Positions 49,945-58,379 of a stretch of 64,000 bases of DNA are shown piece after piece. Below the pieces are notes generated by a model. It was not told the origin of the DNA. It did no database searches and worked only from the letters and a program-made list of their open reading frames with translations. The stretch covers positions 32,797 through 96,796 of the forward strand of contig NZ_JALLIN010000030.1 in the NCBI RefSeq assembly GCF_023630175.1, read 5' to 3'. The translations under genes were made by a program, and so were the position numbers. This stretch comes from Streptomyces cellostaticus (lineage in GTDB: Bacteria; Actinomycetota; Actinomycetes; Streptomycetales; Streptomycetaceae). Numbering within the stretch: position 1 is the stretch's first letter; each line of letters opens with the position of its first letter.

Positions 49945-51839
49945 CGATCCTGGAGACCATCCGGCAACCACGCGACCTGAAGGCGCTGTCCGAGGCGGAA
50001 CTCGGCGAACTGTCGCGAGAGATACGCGAGTTCCTGGTGCAGGCGGTGTCGAGAACCGGCGGTCACCTGGGGCCCAACCTGGGGGTGGTGGAACTCTCCA
50101 TCGCGCTCCACCGGGTCTTCGCGTCACCCGTCGACCGCATCCTGTGGGACACCGGTCACCAGAGCTATGTGCACAAGCTGCTGACCGGCCGCCAGGACTT
50201 CTCCAAACTGCGCGGCAAGGGCGGCCTGTCCGGCTACCCCTCCCGCGAGGAGTCGGAGCACGACGTCATCGAGAACAGCCACGCCTCCACCGCGCTGGGC
50301 TGGGCGGACGGCCTCGCCAAGGCCAACCGGGTACGGGGGGAGAAGGGGCACGTGGTCGCGGTCGTCGGCGACGGCGCGCTGACCGGCGGCATGGCCTGGG
50401 AGGCACTGAACAACATCGCGGCCGCCAGGGACCGGCCGCTGATCGTCGTCGTCAACGACAACGAGCGCTCCTACGCCCCGACCATCGGCGGCCTCGCCAA
50501 CCACCTGGCCACCCTGCGCACCACCGACGGCTACGAGAAGGCCCTCGCCTGGGGCAAGGAGGTGCTGCTGCGCACCCCGGTGGTGGGCAACACCCTCTAC
50601 GAGTCCCTGCACGGCGCGAAGAAGGGGCTGAAGGACGCCGTCGCCCCCCAGGGCATGTTCGAGGACCTGGGGCTGAAGTACGTCGGCCCCATCGACGGGC
50701 ACGACATCGCAGCCGTCGAGTCGGCGCTGCGCCGCGCGAAACGCTTCCACGGCCCCGTCGTGGTCCACTGCCTGACGGAGAAGGGCCGCGGCTACGAGCC
50801 CGCGCTCGCCCACGAGGAGGACCACTTCCACACCGTCGGCGTGATGGACCCGATCACCTGCGCGCCCCTAACGCCGGCCGGCGGGCCGTCCTGGACCTCG
50901 GTGTTCGGCGACGAGATCGTCCGCATCGGTGAGGAACGCGAGGACGTCGTAGCGATCACGGCGGCCATGCTGCACCCGGTGGGTCTCGGCCCCTTCGCCG
51001 AGCGCTTCCCCGACCGGGTGTGGGACGTGGGCATCGCCGAACAGCACGCGGCCGTCTCGGCGGCCGGACTCGCGACCGGCGGGCTCCACCCCGTCGTCGC
51101 CGTCTACGCCACCTTCCTCAACCGCGCCTTCGACCAGTTGCTGATGGACGTGGCCCTGCACCGCTGCGGAGTGACCTTCGTGCTGGACCGGGCCGGCGTC
51201 ACCGGGGTGGACGGCGCGTCCCACAACGGCATGTGGGACCTGTCCGTGCTCCAGGTCGTGCCCGGCCTGAGGATCGCCGCACCGCGCGACGCCGGGCGAC
51301 TGCGCGCCCAACTGCGCGAGGCGGTCGCCGTGGACGACGCACCCACCCTGGTCCGCTTCCCCAAGGAGTCGGTCGGCCCGGACATCCCGGCGGTCGGCCG
51401 GGTGGGCGGCATGGACGTCCTGCACCGCGGCGGACACCCCGAGGTGCTGCTGGTGGCGGTCGGCGTGATGGCACCTGTGTGCCTCCAGGCCGCCGAGCTG
51501 CTCGCGGAGCGGGGCGTCGGCTGCACGGTGGTCGACCCCCGCTGGGTCAAGCCCGTCGACCCCGCCCTGCCGGGGCTGGCCGCCGGTCATCGACTGGTCG
51601 CCGTGGTGGAGGACAACAGCCGTGCGGCAGGCGTCGGTTCCGCCGTGGCCCTGGCCCTCGGCGACGCGGACGTGGACGTGCCGGTGCGCCGGTTCGGCAT
51701 CCCCGACCAGTTCCTCGCGCACGCCAAGCGCGCCGAGGTACTGGCCGACATCGGCCTCACGCCGGTGGAGATCGCCGGCCGGATCGGCGCGAGCCTGGCC
51801 GTGAGGGCCCTCGACGGCACAGCCAAGGAGAGTGAATGA
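49941..51839 (+). CDS. dxs: 1-Deoxy-D-xylulose-5-phosphate synthase
   Basis: The 632-residue thiamine-diphosphate enzyme condenses pyruvate and glyceraldehyde-3-phosphate, the entry step of the MEP pathway. Key motifs: GGHLGPNLGVVEL, the ThDP motif VVGDGALTGGMAWEALNN (about 140-157), transketolase core with GIAEQHAAVSAAGLA, and the C-terminal VVDPRWVKPVD. Length is normal. GTG 49941 overlaps the ispG remnant and has GAGGGGG upstream. This is probably a second dxs dedicated to boosting hopanoid precursor supply. Confidence 0.95.
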   Translation: MTILETIRQPRDLKALSEAELGELSREIREFLVQAVSRTGGHLGPNLGVVELSIALHRVFASPVDRILWDTGHQSYVHKLLTGRQDFSKLRGKGGLSGYPSREESEHDVIENSHASTALGWADGLAKANRVRGEKGHVVAVVGDGALTGGMAWEALNNIAAARDRPLIVVVNDNERSYAPTIGGLANHLATLRTTDGYEKALAWGKEVLLRTPVVGNTLYESLHGAKKGLKDAVAPQGMFEDLGLKYVGPIDGHDIAAVESALRRAKRFHGPVVVHCLTEKGRGYEPALAHEEDHFHTVGVMDPITCAPLTPAGGPSWTSVFGDEIVRIGEEREDVVAITAAMLHPVGLGPFAERFPDRVWDVGIAEQHAAVSAAGLATGGLHPVVAVYATFLNRAFDQLLMDVALHRCGVTFVLDRAGVTGVDGASHNGMWDLSVLQVVPGLRIAAPRDAGRLRAQLREAVAVDDAPTLVRFPKESVGPDIPAVGRVGGMDVLHRGGHPEVLLVAVGVMAPVCLQAAELLAERGVGCTVVDPRWVKPVDPALPGLAAGHRLVAVVEDNSRAAGVGSAVALALGDADVDVPVRRFGIPDQFLAHAKRAEVLADIGLTPVEIAGRIGASLAVRALDGTAKESE

Positions 51840-53221
51840 CCACGGAGTTCGACCTCGGCGCCCTCCTCGCCGAGCGCGGAGCCGAACGCTACGAGCTGCA
51901 TGCCAGGCACCTCAACCCGCAGCTCCCCCGCATGCTGCACACCATCGGCTTCGACCGGGTCTACGAGCGGGCCGAGGGAGCCCACTTCTTCGACGCGGAC
52001 GGCACCGACCACCTGGACATGCTCGCCGGGTTCGGGGTGATGGGCCTCGGCCGCCACCACCCGGTCGTCCGCCGGGCCCTGCACGAGGTCCTGGATCTCG
52101 GCCTCGCCGACCTCACCCGCTTCGACTGCCAGCCGCTGCCGGGTCTGCTCGCGGAGCGGCTGCTCGCCCACAGCCCGCACCTGGACCGGGTGTTCTTCGG
52201 CAACAGCGGTACGGAGGCCGTCGAGACCGCCCTGAAGTTCGCCCGGTACGCCACCGGCAGGCCGCGCGTCCTGTACTGCGACCACGCCTTCCACGGACTG
52301 ACGACCGGCTCCCTGTCGGTCAACGGAGAGGACGGCTTCCGCGACGGCTTCGCCCCGCTGCTGCCCGACACCGCCGTCCCCCTCGGCGACCTCGACGCCC
52401 TGGCCCGGGAGCTGAAGAAGGGCGACGTGGCCGCCCTGATCGTCGAGCCCATCCAGGGCAAGGGCGTGCACGAGGCACCCCCCGGCTATCTGCGTGCCGC
52501 CCAGGAACTGCTGCACCGGCACAAGGCGCTGCTGATCGCCGACGAGGTGCAGACCGGTCTGGGCCGCACCGGCGACTTCTACGCCTACCAGCACGAGGAG
52601 GGCGTGGAGCCGGACCTGGTGTGCGTGGCCAAGGCGCTGTCCGGGGGCTACGTACCCGTCGGCGCCACCCTGGGCAAGGAGTGGATCTTCAGGAAGGTCT
52701 ATTCGTCCATGGACCGCGTCCTGGTCCACTCGGCCAGCTTCGGCTCCAACGCCCAGGCCATGGCCGCGGGCCTGGCCGTGCTGTCGGTCATGGAGAACGA
52801 GCAGGTGGTGGCCGGGGTGCGCGCCACCGGCGCATTGCTGAGGTCGCGGCTCACCGCGCTGGTCGACCGCTACGAGCTGCTCGCCGACGTGCGGGGCCGG
52901 GGCCTGATGATCGGCATCGAGTTCGGGCGGCCCGCGTCACTGAGGCTGCGCGGCCGCTGGACCATGCTGCAGGCCGCCCGCAAGGGCCTGTTCGCGCAGA
53001 TGGTCGTCGTCCCCCTGCTGCAGCGCCACCACATCCTCACGCAGGTCTCCGGCGACCATCTGGAGGTGATCAAGCTCATCCCGCCGCTGATCATCGACGA
53101 GGCCGACGTGGACCGGTTCGTCACCGCCTTCACCGCCGTCATGGACGACGCGCACAACGGCGGCGGCCTGATGTGGGACTTCGGCAAGACGCTGATCAAG
53201 CAGGCGGTCGGCAACCGCTAG
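51836..53221 (+). CDS. hpnO: Class III aminotransferase (HpnO-like, aminobacteriohopanetriol synthesis)
   Basis: The 461-residue PLP enzyme has the class III layout: FFGNSGTEAVETALKFAR for the cofactor phosphate, LIADEVQTGLGRTG, and the lysine K266 in VCVAKALSGGYVPVGA. In hopanoid clusters this type aminates ribosylhopane or its open form to aminobacteriohopanetriol. ATG 51836 overlaps dxs (ATGA). An ornithine/acetylornithine aminotransferase label would fit the family but not the context. Confidence 0.85.
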   Translation: MTTEFDLGALLAERGAERYELHARHLNPQLPRMLHTIGFDRVYERAEGAHFFDADGTDHLDMLAGFGVMGLGRHHPVVRRALHEVLDLGLADLTRFDCQPLPGLLAERLLAHSPHLDRVFFGNSGTEAVETALKFARYATGRPRVLYCDHAFHGLTTGSLSVNGEDGFRDGFAPLLPDTAVPLGDLDALARELKKGDVAALIVEPIQGKGVHEAPPGYLRAAQELLHRHKALLIADEVQTGLGRTGDFYAYQHEEGVEPDLVCVAKALSGGYVPVGATLGKEWIFRKVYSSMDRVLVHSASFGSNAQAMAAGLAVLSVMENEQVVAGVRATGALLRSRLTALVDRYELLADVRGRGLMIGIEFGRPASLRLRGRWTMLQAARKGLFAQMVVVPLLQRHHILTQVSGDHLEVIKLIPPLIIDEADVDRFVTAFTAVMDDAHNGGGLMWDFGKTLIKQAVGNR

Positions 53222-53236
53222 AGCAGCGCGTGGGGT

Positions 53237-53271
53237 TTGCCTCCCAGGCAAGAAACTTGCCGCAGGGGCAA
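53237..53271. promoter_or_regulatory. Tandem palindromic operator before the XRE-cupin regulator
   Basis: TTGCC-N5-GGCAA occurs twice (53237-53251 and 53257-53271), with centres exactly 20 bp (two helical turns) apart. The inner arms also form GGCAAG-aaa-CTTGCC. The array ends 21 bases before the regulator ATG, so autorepression is likely. Confidence 0.7.
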
Positions 53272-53292
53272 ACCTACGGGCTCAATGGAGGC

Positions 53293-53916
53293 ATGAACGC
53301 CTCAGAAGTCGCGCCGCCGGCGGGCGAGGGCGGCGACCTGCCCGCCGTGGCGCCGCAGCTCAGGGCCCTGCGCCGGCGCGCCGGCCTCACCCTGGAGGCG
53401 GCGGCCCGCACCGCCGGGCTCTCGCCCGCCCACCTCTCGCGGCTGGAGACCGGCGGGCGCCAGCCCTCACTGCCGATGCTGCTCGCGCTCGCCCGCACCT
53501 ACGGTACGACCGTCTCCGAGCTGCTCGGCGAGCGGGTCGCCGACCGGGACGCCATCGTGCGGGCCGCCGACATGGAACCCACCCGGGCGGGCGGCTGGAC
53601 CTACATCCAGGCCGGTGCGCCCGGACGGGGCATGCAGGCGCTGCGCGTACGGGTGCCGTACGGCGCGCAGGGCGACATCGTGCGCGTCCACCCCGGCGAG
53701 GAGTGGCTGCACGTCCTGAAGGGACGTCTCCGGCTGCGCCTCGGCGACACCACCCATCTGCTCGCCCCCGGGGACAGCGCGCACTTCGACTCCCTCACCC
53801 CGCACCGCCTGGCCGCCGAGGACCAGGACGGCGTGGAGCTGCTGTTCGTCCACACCCTGCTGCAGAGCCCCACGGCGGCCCTGTGCCTGGCCCCACTGAC
53901 CGGAGAGCTGCCATGA
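53293..53916 (+). CDS. XRE-family regulator with C-terminal cupin domain
   Basis: The 207-residue protein has an HTH_3 domain at about 25-80 (LRALRRRAGLTLEAAARTAG, LSPAHLSRLETGGRQPS, LPMLLALARTYG) and a cupin at about 125-190 (VRVHPGEEWLHVLKGRLRL, DSAHFDSLTPHRLAA) with possible metal or ligand-binding His and Glu. Such proteins often sense a small metabolite and control neighbouring catabolic or lipid genes. ATG 53293 has GGAGG only one base upstream, too close for efficient use, so a leaderless or weakly translated message is possible. It follows the hopanoid operon and is coupled to the next small gene. Confidence 0.88.
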   Translation: MNASEVAPPAGEGGDLPAVAPQLRALRRRAGLTLEAAARTAGLSPAHLSRLETGGRQPSLPMLLALARTYGTTVSELLGERVADRDAIVRAADMEPTRAGGWTYIQAGAPGRGMQALRVRVPYGAQGDIVRVHPGEEWLHVLKGRLRLRLGDTTHLLAPGDSAHFDSLTPHRLAAEDQDGVELLFVHTLLQSPTAALCLAPLTGELP

Positions 53917-54035
53917 GCGACTTCGAGGAGAAGTTCCCCCGTTCCCTGTGGATCCGGCTGATCATCTACATCGCGGTGGGCCACCTGTTCGCCGCGTTCC
54001 TCTACCTGCTCTTCGCGGTGGGCGCCAGGAGCTGA
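53913..54035 (+). CDS. Small single-pass membrane protein (DUF6126-like)
   Basis: The 40-residue protein MSDFEEKFPRSLWIRLIIYI continues into one hydrophobic helix (about 13-36) and a short AVGARS tail. It overlaps the regulator stop (ATGA). I recall this family as DUF6126, found beside such XRE-cupin genes. Role unknown; it could tether or antagonise the regulator. Confidence 0.8.
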   Translation: MSDFEEKFPRSLWIRLIIYIAVGHLFAAFLYLLFAVGARS

Positions 54036-54041
54036 CGGGCC

Positions 54042-54839
54042 TCAGTCGAGCAGGCGCTCCCGCAGCCGCTCACGGGTCCGCGAGGTGAGTCCGAGGCCCT
54101 GCGCGAAGTACGCGTCGAGCCCGCCCCATGTCGCCTCGATGCTCCCGAACGCCGCCTGGAGGTACTCCGCACGCGCGTCGAAGAGCGGGCTCAGCAGCTC
54201 CATCACCTCGGGGGTGTACGCGGAGTCGGGACTGCCGTTGCGCCGCACCTTGTACCGGCGGTGCTTGGCGTTGGACTCGAGGTAGTCGGCGACGACCGCG
54301 TCGCGCTCCACGCCGACGGCGAGCAGGGTCACCGCTATCGAGATGCCCGCCCGGTCCTTGCCCGCGGCGCAGTGCATCAGCGCGGGGACGCTGTCCTCGG
54401 CCAGCGCGTGCAGCACCCGGGAGTGCTCGGCGGTGCGGTCGGTGACGATCGTCCGGTACGAGGCGATCATCCGGGCGGCGGCCCTGCCGTCCGCGAGGAC
54501 GCCGCGGAGCTGTTCGAGGTCGCCGTCGCGGACCATCTTCCAGAACTCGGCGCCGTCCGCCGGGTCGCTCAGCGGCAGGTTCACGTTGCGCACGCCCGGC
54601 AGGGCGACGTCCGGGCCCTCCAGCCTCTGGTCTGCCGCGTTGCGGAAGTCGAACACCGTGTGCAGGCCCAGGGAGCCGAGGAAGGCCGCGTCCTCCTCCG
54701 TCGCGTGCGCGAGGTGGCCGCTGCGGAACAGCACCCCCGGGCGCACCCGCCGGCCGTCCGTGGTCGGCAGTCCGCCCACGTCACGGAAATTGCGCACTCC
54801 GGCCAGCTCGGGCTCGGTCGACGGGACCTGCTGCGTCAC
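54042..54839 (-). CDS. Tyrosine-protein phosphatase (lipid/protein phosphatase, PtpB-like)
   Basis: The 265-residue protein has the phosphatase P-loop HCAAGKDRAG (HCx5R), an N-terminal NFRDVGGLPTTDGRRVRPG and FRSGHLAHAT typical of the MptpB-like family, and VNLPLSD. Such enzymes dephosphorylate phosphotyrosine, phosphoserine or phosphoinositides. GTG 54839 has GGGAGGAG upstream. It converges on the small membrane-protein gene, six bases apart. Confidence 0.9.
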   Translation of the reverse strand: MTQQVPSTEPELAGVRNFRDVGGLPTTDGRRVRPGVLFRSGHLAHATEEDAAFLGSLGLHTVFDFRNAADQRLEGPDVALPGVRNVNLPLSDPADGAEFWKMVRDGDLEQLRGVLADGRAAARMIASYRTIVTDRTAEHSRVLHALAEDSVPALMHCAAGKDRAGISIAVTLLAVGVERDAVVADYLESNAKHRRYKVRRNGSPDSAYTPEVMELLSPLFDARAEYLQAAFGSIEATWGGLDAYFAQGLGLTSRTRERLRERLLD

Positions 54840-55439
54840 GGGGGCTCCTCCCGGTCCGACCCCGCCGGCTCTGTTCGCGGGCGGGCGCTCCGTCGACGAT
54901 ACGACATCGATCACCTCGGGCAATGAGTCGTCCGCAGGCGTCGCCTCGCGAGCGCACCGGCCCCGGTGCCGCGCGTACCCGCGCGGCTCTGTTCGGGCCC
55001 GTGGGGCCGCGACGGCGGGGCACGGTCCGGGTGCGGACATCCGGCGACGCCGGCCCGCTCGTCCGCCGTGCCGTCCGCCACGACTCCGCAGGGCCGTTGT
55101 GCCACGCCATGGACCGAGGGCAGCGCCACGCGGCGACCGCGATGCGAGATTCATACGCCTTGGTAGCTTTCATCGCTTCTGTCTCATTCGATGGATTTCG
55201 CCCAACTTGGTGATGGGTGAAGGTGGCTGAGGGAGTGGTGCGTGAGGAGCGTCATAGCCGTGACCGTCCGCTGTTCGTCATGTCCACCTAATCCCTCTAC
55301 GGGTACGGGGAATCGAGTCGGTGGCACGGGTGGGAATGCACGCACGGTGACCGTGAATGACCTATTTGGATCTTCTGGCACCCGAACGCCTGGAATCGGG
55401 CGCTTGTTTCCGTGCGGCCCACTCGCCTACGTTCGCCCT
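54840..55439. other. Long gene-poor region between phosphatase and riboswitch
   Basis: About 600 bases lack a convincing gene. From roughly 55145 to 55420 the base composition is clearly less G+C-rich than the surroundings (for example TTCATACGCCTTGGTAGC, CCTATTTGGATCTTC), as expected for promoters of the phosphatase and of the riboswitch-controlled peptidase. A dyad CACGGTGACCGTG lies near 55343. I could not fix start points. Confidence 0.5.
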
Positions 55440-55628
55440 CAATCCGGACGGAACGCCGAATCCTGCCGCCGCCCGGAGTCCCACACACATGACCCGTGCA
55501 CGGCAGGAGCGGGGGACCCACCAGGTACGACTGCCGGTCACGGTCTCCGCGACAGGCTCGGGGTGAAGCCGCGCACCGCGCGGCCGGGCAGCTCCAGCCC
55601 GAACCCGACAGCTCACCTCGCAGGCGCC
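55440..55628 (+). promoter_or_regulatory. ydaO-type cyclic di-AMP riboswitch
   Basis: The leader carries the conserved elements of the ydaO/yuaA class in order: AATCCGGACGGAACGCCGAA at 55441-55460, CCTGCCG (55462-55468) pairing with CGGCAGG (55501-55507), GAGCGGGGGACCCACCAG, GGCTCGGGGTGAAGC, and the closing block CAGCCCGAACCCGACAGCTC with ACCTCGCAGG. In Streptomyces this aptamer precedes cell-wall hydrolases and shuts them off when c-di-AMP is high. It ends about 16 bases before the peptidase start. Confidence 0.9.
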
Positions 55629-55643
55629 GGAGAGGAATGCGTC

Positions 55644-56624
55644 ATGCCCGCGAAGGGTAAACACCGCCGTCCCAGGCCCCAGCGTCTCACCCGCTCCATC
55701 GCCGCCGCCGGAACCGGTGGCGCCGCGCTGGCCCTGCCCCTGCTGGGGGCCACCGCGGCGCACGCCGCCCCCGCGCAGCCCGTCTCCGGCAAGGCCGTGC
55801 AGTCCGTGCAGAGGACGGCGGCCGGCGAGGCCGTCGCGCAGCGGGCCCCCGGCGTGCGCACCTACACGGTCAAGCCCGGAGACTGCCTCGCGGGGATCGC
55901 CGGCGAACAGCACGTGACGGGTGGCTGGCACCGGCTCTACGCGGACAACCGGCAGGCGGTGGGGGAGAATCCGGCGCTGATCCACCCGGGCCTGAAGCTG
56001 ACGCTCGGTGCGAAGGCCGCCGCCCCGGCCCACACCGGGTCGCCCGCCCCCGCGCGCCCCGCGCAGCCGTCGGCCGCCCGGGCGGAGGCCCCGCCGAAGG
56101 CCGCCCCGGCCGCCCAGCAGGCTGCGGTGGCCAAGACGGTCGAGGCCACCCAGGTGTTGCCGGTCGCCAAGGCCGCCCCGGCCAAGGCCGCCCCGGCCGC
56201 CGAGACGGCCCCGGCCGCCGGTTACTCCCTCCCGGTGGCCGTGCCCACCGTCGGCACCGCGTACCACGTGGCGGGCAGCATGTGGTCCAGCGGTTACCAC
56301 ACGGGCGTCGACTTCGTCGTCCCCACCGGAACCTCCCTCAAGGCCGTCGGCGCCGGCACCGTCGTCTCCGCGGGCTGGGGCGGCGCGTACGGCAACCAGG
56401 TCGTCATCAAGCTGAACGACGGCTACTTCGCCCAGTACGCCCACCTCTCGCAGCTCTCGGTGTCGGCCGGTCAGACGGTGACCGCCGGCCGGCAGGTCGG
56501 GCTGTCCGGCGCCACCGGCAACGTGACCGGGCCGCACCTGCACTTCGAGATCCGCACCACGCCGAACTACGGCTCGGACGTGGACCCGGTCGCCTACCTC
56601 CGCTCGCACGGCCTCGCCCTCTGA
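55644..56624 (+). CDS. Secreted LysM/M23 peptidoglycan endopeptidase
   Basis: The 326-residue precursor has a signal peptide (KGKHRRPRPQRLTRSIAAAG, cleavage after AHA near 44), a LysM domain at about 75-118 (TYTVKPGDCLAGIAGEQHVT), an Ala/Pro-rich linker (about 120-195), and an M23 domain at about 205-322 with zinc ligands in SGYHTGVDF and GPHLHFEI. It cuts cross-links in peptidoglycan during growth or germination. The c-di-AMP riboswitch directly upstream controls it. ATG 55644 has GAGAGGA upstream. Confidence 0.94.
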   Translation: MPAKGKHRRPRPQRLTRSIAAAGTGGAALALPLLGATAAHAAPAQPVSGKAVQSVQRTAAGEAVAQRAPGVRTYTVKPGDCLAGIAGEQHVTGGWHRLYADNRQAVGENPALIHPGLKLTLGAKAAAPAHTGSPAPARPAQPSAARAEAPPKAAPAAQQAAVAKTVEATQVLPVAKAAPAKAAPAAETAPAAGYSLPVAVPTVGTAYHVAGSMWSSGYHTGVDFVVPTGTSLKAVGAGTVVSAGWGGAYGNQVVIKLNDGYFAQYAHLSQLSVSAGQTVTAGRQVGLSGATGNVTGPHLHFEIRTTPNYGSDVDPVAYLRSHGLAL

Positions 56625-56676
56625 GCCACCCTCGGGCAGGGGACGCGCGCCCCGCGGCCACCTGCCCGACACGCCT

Positions 56677-56715
56677 CCGAAGGCCGGACCCCCGATCCCC
56701 GGGTCCGGCCTTCGG
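56677..56715 (+). terminator. Terminator of the M23 peptidase
   Basis: CCGAAGGCCGGACCC pairs perfectly with GGGTCCGGCCTTCGG around a nine-base loop, about 50 bases past the stop. Confidence 0.88.
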
Positions 56716-56836
56716 TGTGTCCGCCCGGACGCCGTACCGGCCGTATTCCTGGGTTGGCAAACTCTTTAAAGGTGTCTCATCTCACCGCTCGTCAACCCCT
56801 GCCTACGGTCGCGTAGGCCACATCGGAAGGTGAATC

Positions 56837-56869
56837 ATGGTCCGACGTGGCAGACGATTCGAAGAGTGA
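56837..56869 (+). CDS. Ten-codon ORF overlapping the SGNH hydrolase start
   Basis: ATG 56837 follows GGAAGGTGA at ideal distance and opens MVRRGRRFEE, ending at 56869. The SGNH hydrolase GTG (56847) lies inside it in another frame and is poorly spaced from that Shine-Dalgarno. It may tune hydrolase translation. Confidence 0.45.
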   Translation: MVRRGRRFEE

Positions 56870-57665
56870 CAACACATCAGTGATCGGGTCGTACGTGGCG
56901 GTGGGGGACAGCTTCACCGAGGGCGTCGGCGACCCCGGTCCCGACGGGGCGTTCGTGGGCTGGGCAGACAGGTTCGCGGTCCTGCTCGCCGACCGGCGGC
57001 CCGAGGGCGACTTCAGGTACACCAACCTCGCGGTCCGCGGGAAGCTGCTCGACCAGATCGTCGAGACCCAGCTCCCGAAGGCCGTCCAACTGGCCCCGGA
57101 CCTCGTCTCCTTCTGCGCGGGCGGCAACGACATCATCCGGCCGGGCACCGACCCCGACGAGGTGGCCGAGCGCTTCGAGCGGGCCATCGCCCCCCTCGCG
57201 GCGTCCGCGGGCACGGTGCTGGTGACGACCGGCTTCGACACCCGGGGCGTGCCGGTGCTCAAGCATCTGCGCGGCAAGATCGCCACCTACAACGGGCACG
57301 TCCGCGCCATCGCCGACCGGTACGGCTGCCCCGTGCTCGACCTGTGGTCCCTGAGGTCCGTCCAGGACCGCCGGGCCTGGGACAACGACCGGCTGCACCT
57401 CTCGCCGGAGGGGCACACCCGGGTGGCGCTGCGCGCCGGTCAGGCACTGGGCCTGGAGATCCCGGCCGACCCGGAGCAGGCCTGGCCGCCCCTGCCGCCC
57501 CGGGGCACCCTGGAGATCCGCCGGGACGACGTCCACTGGGCCCGCGAGTACCTCGTCCCGTGGATCGGGCGCCGCCTGCGCGGCGAGTCCTCCGGGGACC
57601 ACGTCACGGCGAAGGGCGCCCTGTCGCCGGACGACATCAAGATGCGCATCGCGTCGGTCGCCTGA
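56847..57665 (+). CDS. SGNH/GDSL-family hydrolase
   Basis: The 272-residue esterase-like protein has all four blocks: GDSFTEG near 20-26 (nucleophile serine), a glycine in NLAVRGKLL, GGND in FCAGGNDII, and the DxxH pair in DNDRLHLSPEG. There is no signal peptide, so it acts in the cytoplasm or is released otherwise; the substrate is unknown. GTG 56847 was taken as start because the frame is closed further upstream; its ribosome binding site appears to serve an overlapping ten-codon ORF. Confidence 0.88.
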   Translation: MADDSKSDNTSVIGSYVAVGDSFTEGVGDPGPDGAFVGWADRFAVLLADRRPEGDFRYTNLAVRGKLLDQIVETQLPKAVQLAPDLVSFCAGGNDIIRPGTDPDEVAERFERAIAPLAASAGTVLVTTGFDTRGVPVLKHLRGKIATYNGHVRAIADRYGCPVLDLWSLRSVQDRRAWDNDRLHLSPEGHTRVALRAGQALGLEIPADPEQAWPPLPPRGTLEIRRDDVHWAREYLVPWIGRRLRGESSGDHVTAKGALSPDDIKMRIASVA

Positions 57666-57685
57666 CGCCGACGCGCGGCGTGAGC

Positions 57686-57720
57686 GTGCCCCGTACCGCC
57701 GCCCGGGCGGCACGGGGCAC
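57686..57720. terminator. Terminator between SGNH hydrolase and tetR
   Basis: GTGCCCCGT-a-CCGCC pairs with GGCGG-c-ACGGGGCAC around a five-base loop, with one mismatch. It can serve the SGNH gene and, in reverse, the converging tetR. Confidence 0.75.
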
Positions 57721-57777
57721 GCGCGCGCCCGCCGGGCCCGACCCGCCCCCCCCGCACCGGCCGGTCGCCCCACCCCG

Positions 57778-58368
57778 CTACAGGCCCAGTTCCGTGGCCA
57801 GGGCGTCGTTCACCCACTGCTGCGCGCGGGCGGGCGGCACCGCGCCCGGGTAGGACGTCAGTTGCACGGCGAGGCCGTCCAGCAGGGCGGTGAGCCGCAG
57901 GGCCGTGCCCCCGGGGTCGGGGCAGGTGAACTCGCCCGCCGCCACGCCCTCGGCGATGACCTCGGCGATCGCCGCCTTCCACTGCTGGTCGAGGTCGCGG
58001 GTGACCGCCCTGAGGGCCGGTTCGCGCAGCGACACCGCCCAGCCCTCGATCCACAGCCGCCAGCCCTTGGCCTGCCCCGTGGGCGCGTACCAGCGCACGG
58101 CCGAGCGCAGCCTGCGCAGCGCGGAGGCCCGCCGCCCCAGCAGCGCGCGCAGCCGCGCGAGATCGTCCTCGGCCGCGTAGGCGAAGGCGGCGGCGACCAG
58201 CTTCTCCTTCGTCGAGAAGTGGTACAGCACCAGCGCGTTGCTCACCCCGAGCGCCGAGGCCACATCGGCGATCCTGACCGCCGCCACGCCCCGCGCCTCG
58301 ATCTGCCCGATGGCGGCCCGCAGCAGCTCCTCACGCCGCTCGGCCACGCTCAACCGCACTCTCGCCAC
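57778..58368 (-). CDS. TetR-family transcriptional regulator
   Basis: The 196-residue protein has a TetR DNA-binding domain (RREELLRAAIGQIEARGVAA, VRIADVASALGVSNALVLYH, FSTKEKLVAAAF) and a C-terminal helical ligand domain of the BetI-like TetR_C_6 sort (RLWIEGWAVSLREPALRAV). GTG 58368 has AGGGTGA upstream. The dispersed repeat element (copy C) begins 11 bases upstream, so its promoter must lie within or beyond the element. Target genes are not obvious. Confidence 0.88.
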   Translation of the reverse strand: MARVRLSVAERREELLRAAIGQIEARGVAAVRIADVASALGVSNALVLYHFSTKEKLVAAAFAYAAEDDLARLRALLGRRASALRRLRSAVRWYAPTGQAKGWRLWIEGWAVSLREPALRAVTRDLDQQWKAAIAEVIAEGVAAGEFTCPDPGGTALRLTALLDGLAVQLTSYPGAVPPARAQQWVNDALATELGL

Positions 58369-58379
58369 GCGGTCACCCT

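Noticed and set aside
45727..50127. 1466-codon minus-strand open frame across the hopanoid genes
   Set aside because: Antisense shadow caused by high G+C at third positions; no domain is recognisable and the plus strand is fully accounted for.
55184..55381. 65-codon minus-strand ORF upstream of the riboswitch
   Set aside because: No ribosome binding site, no G+C bias at third codon positions, low-complexity Pro-rich product; it lies in an AT-richer promoter region.
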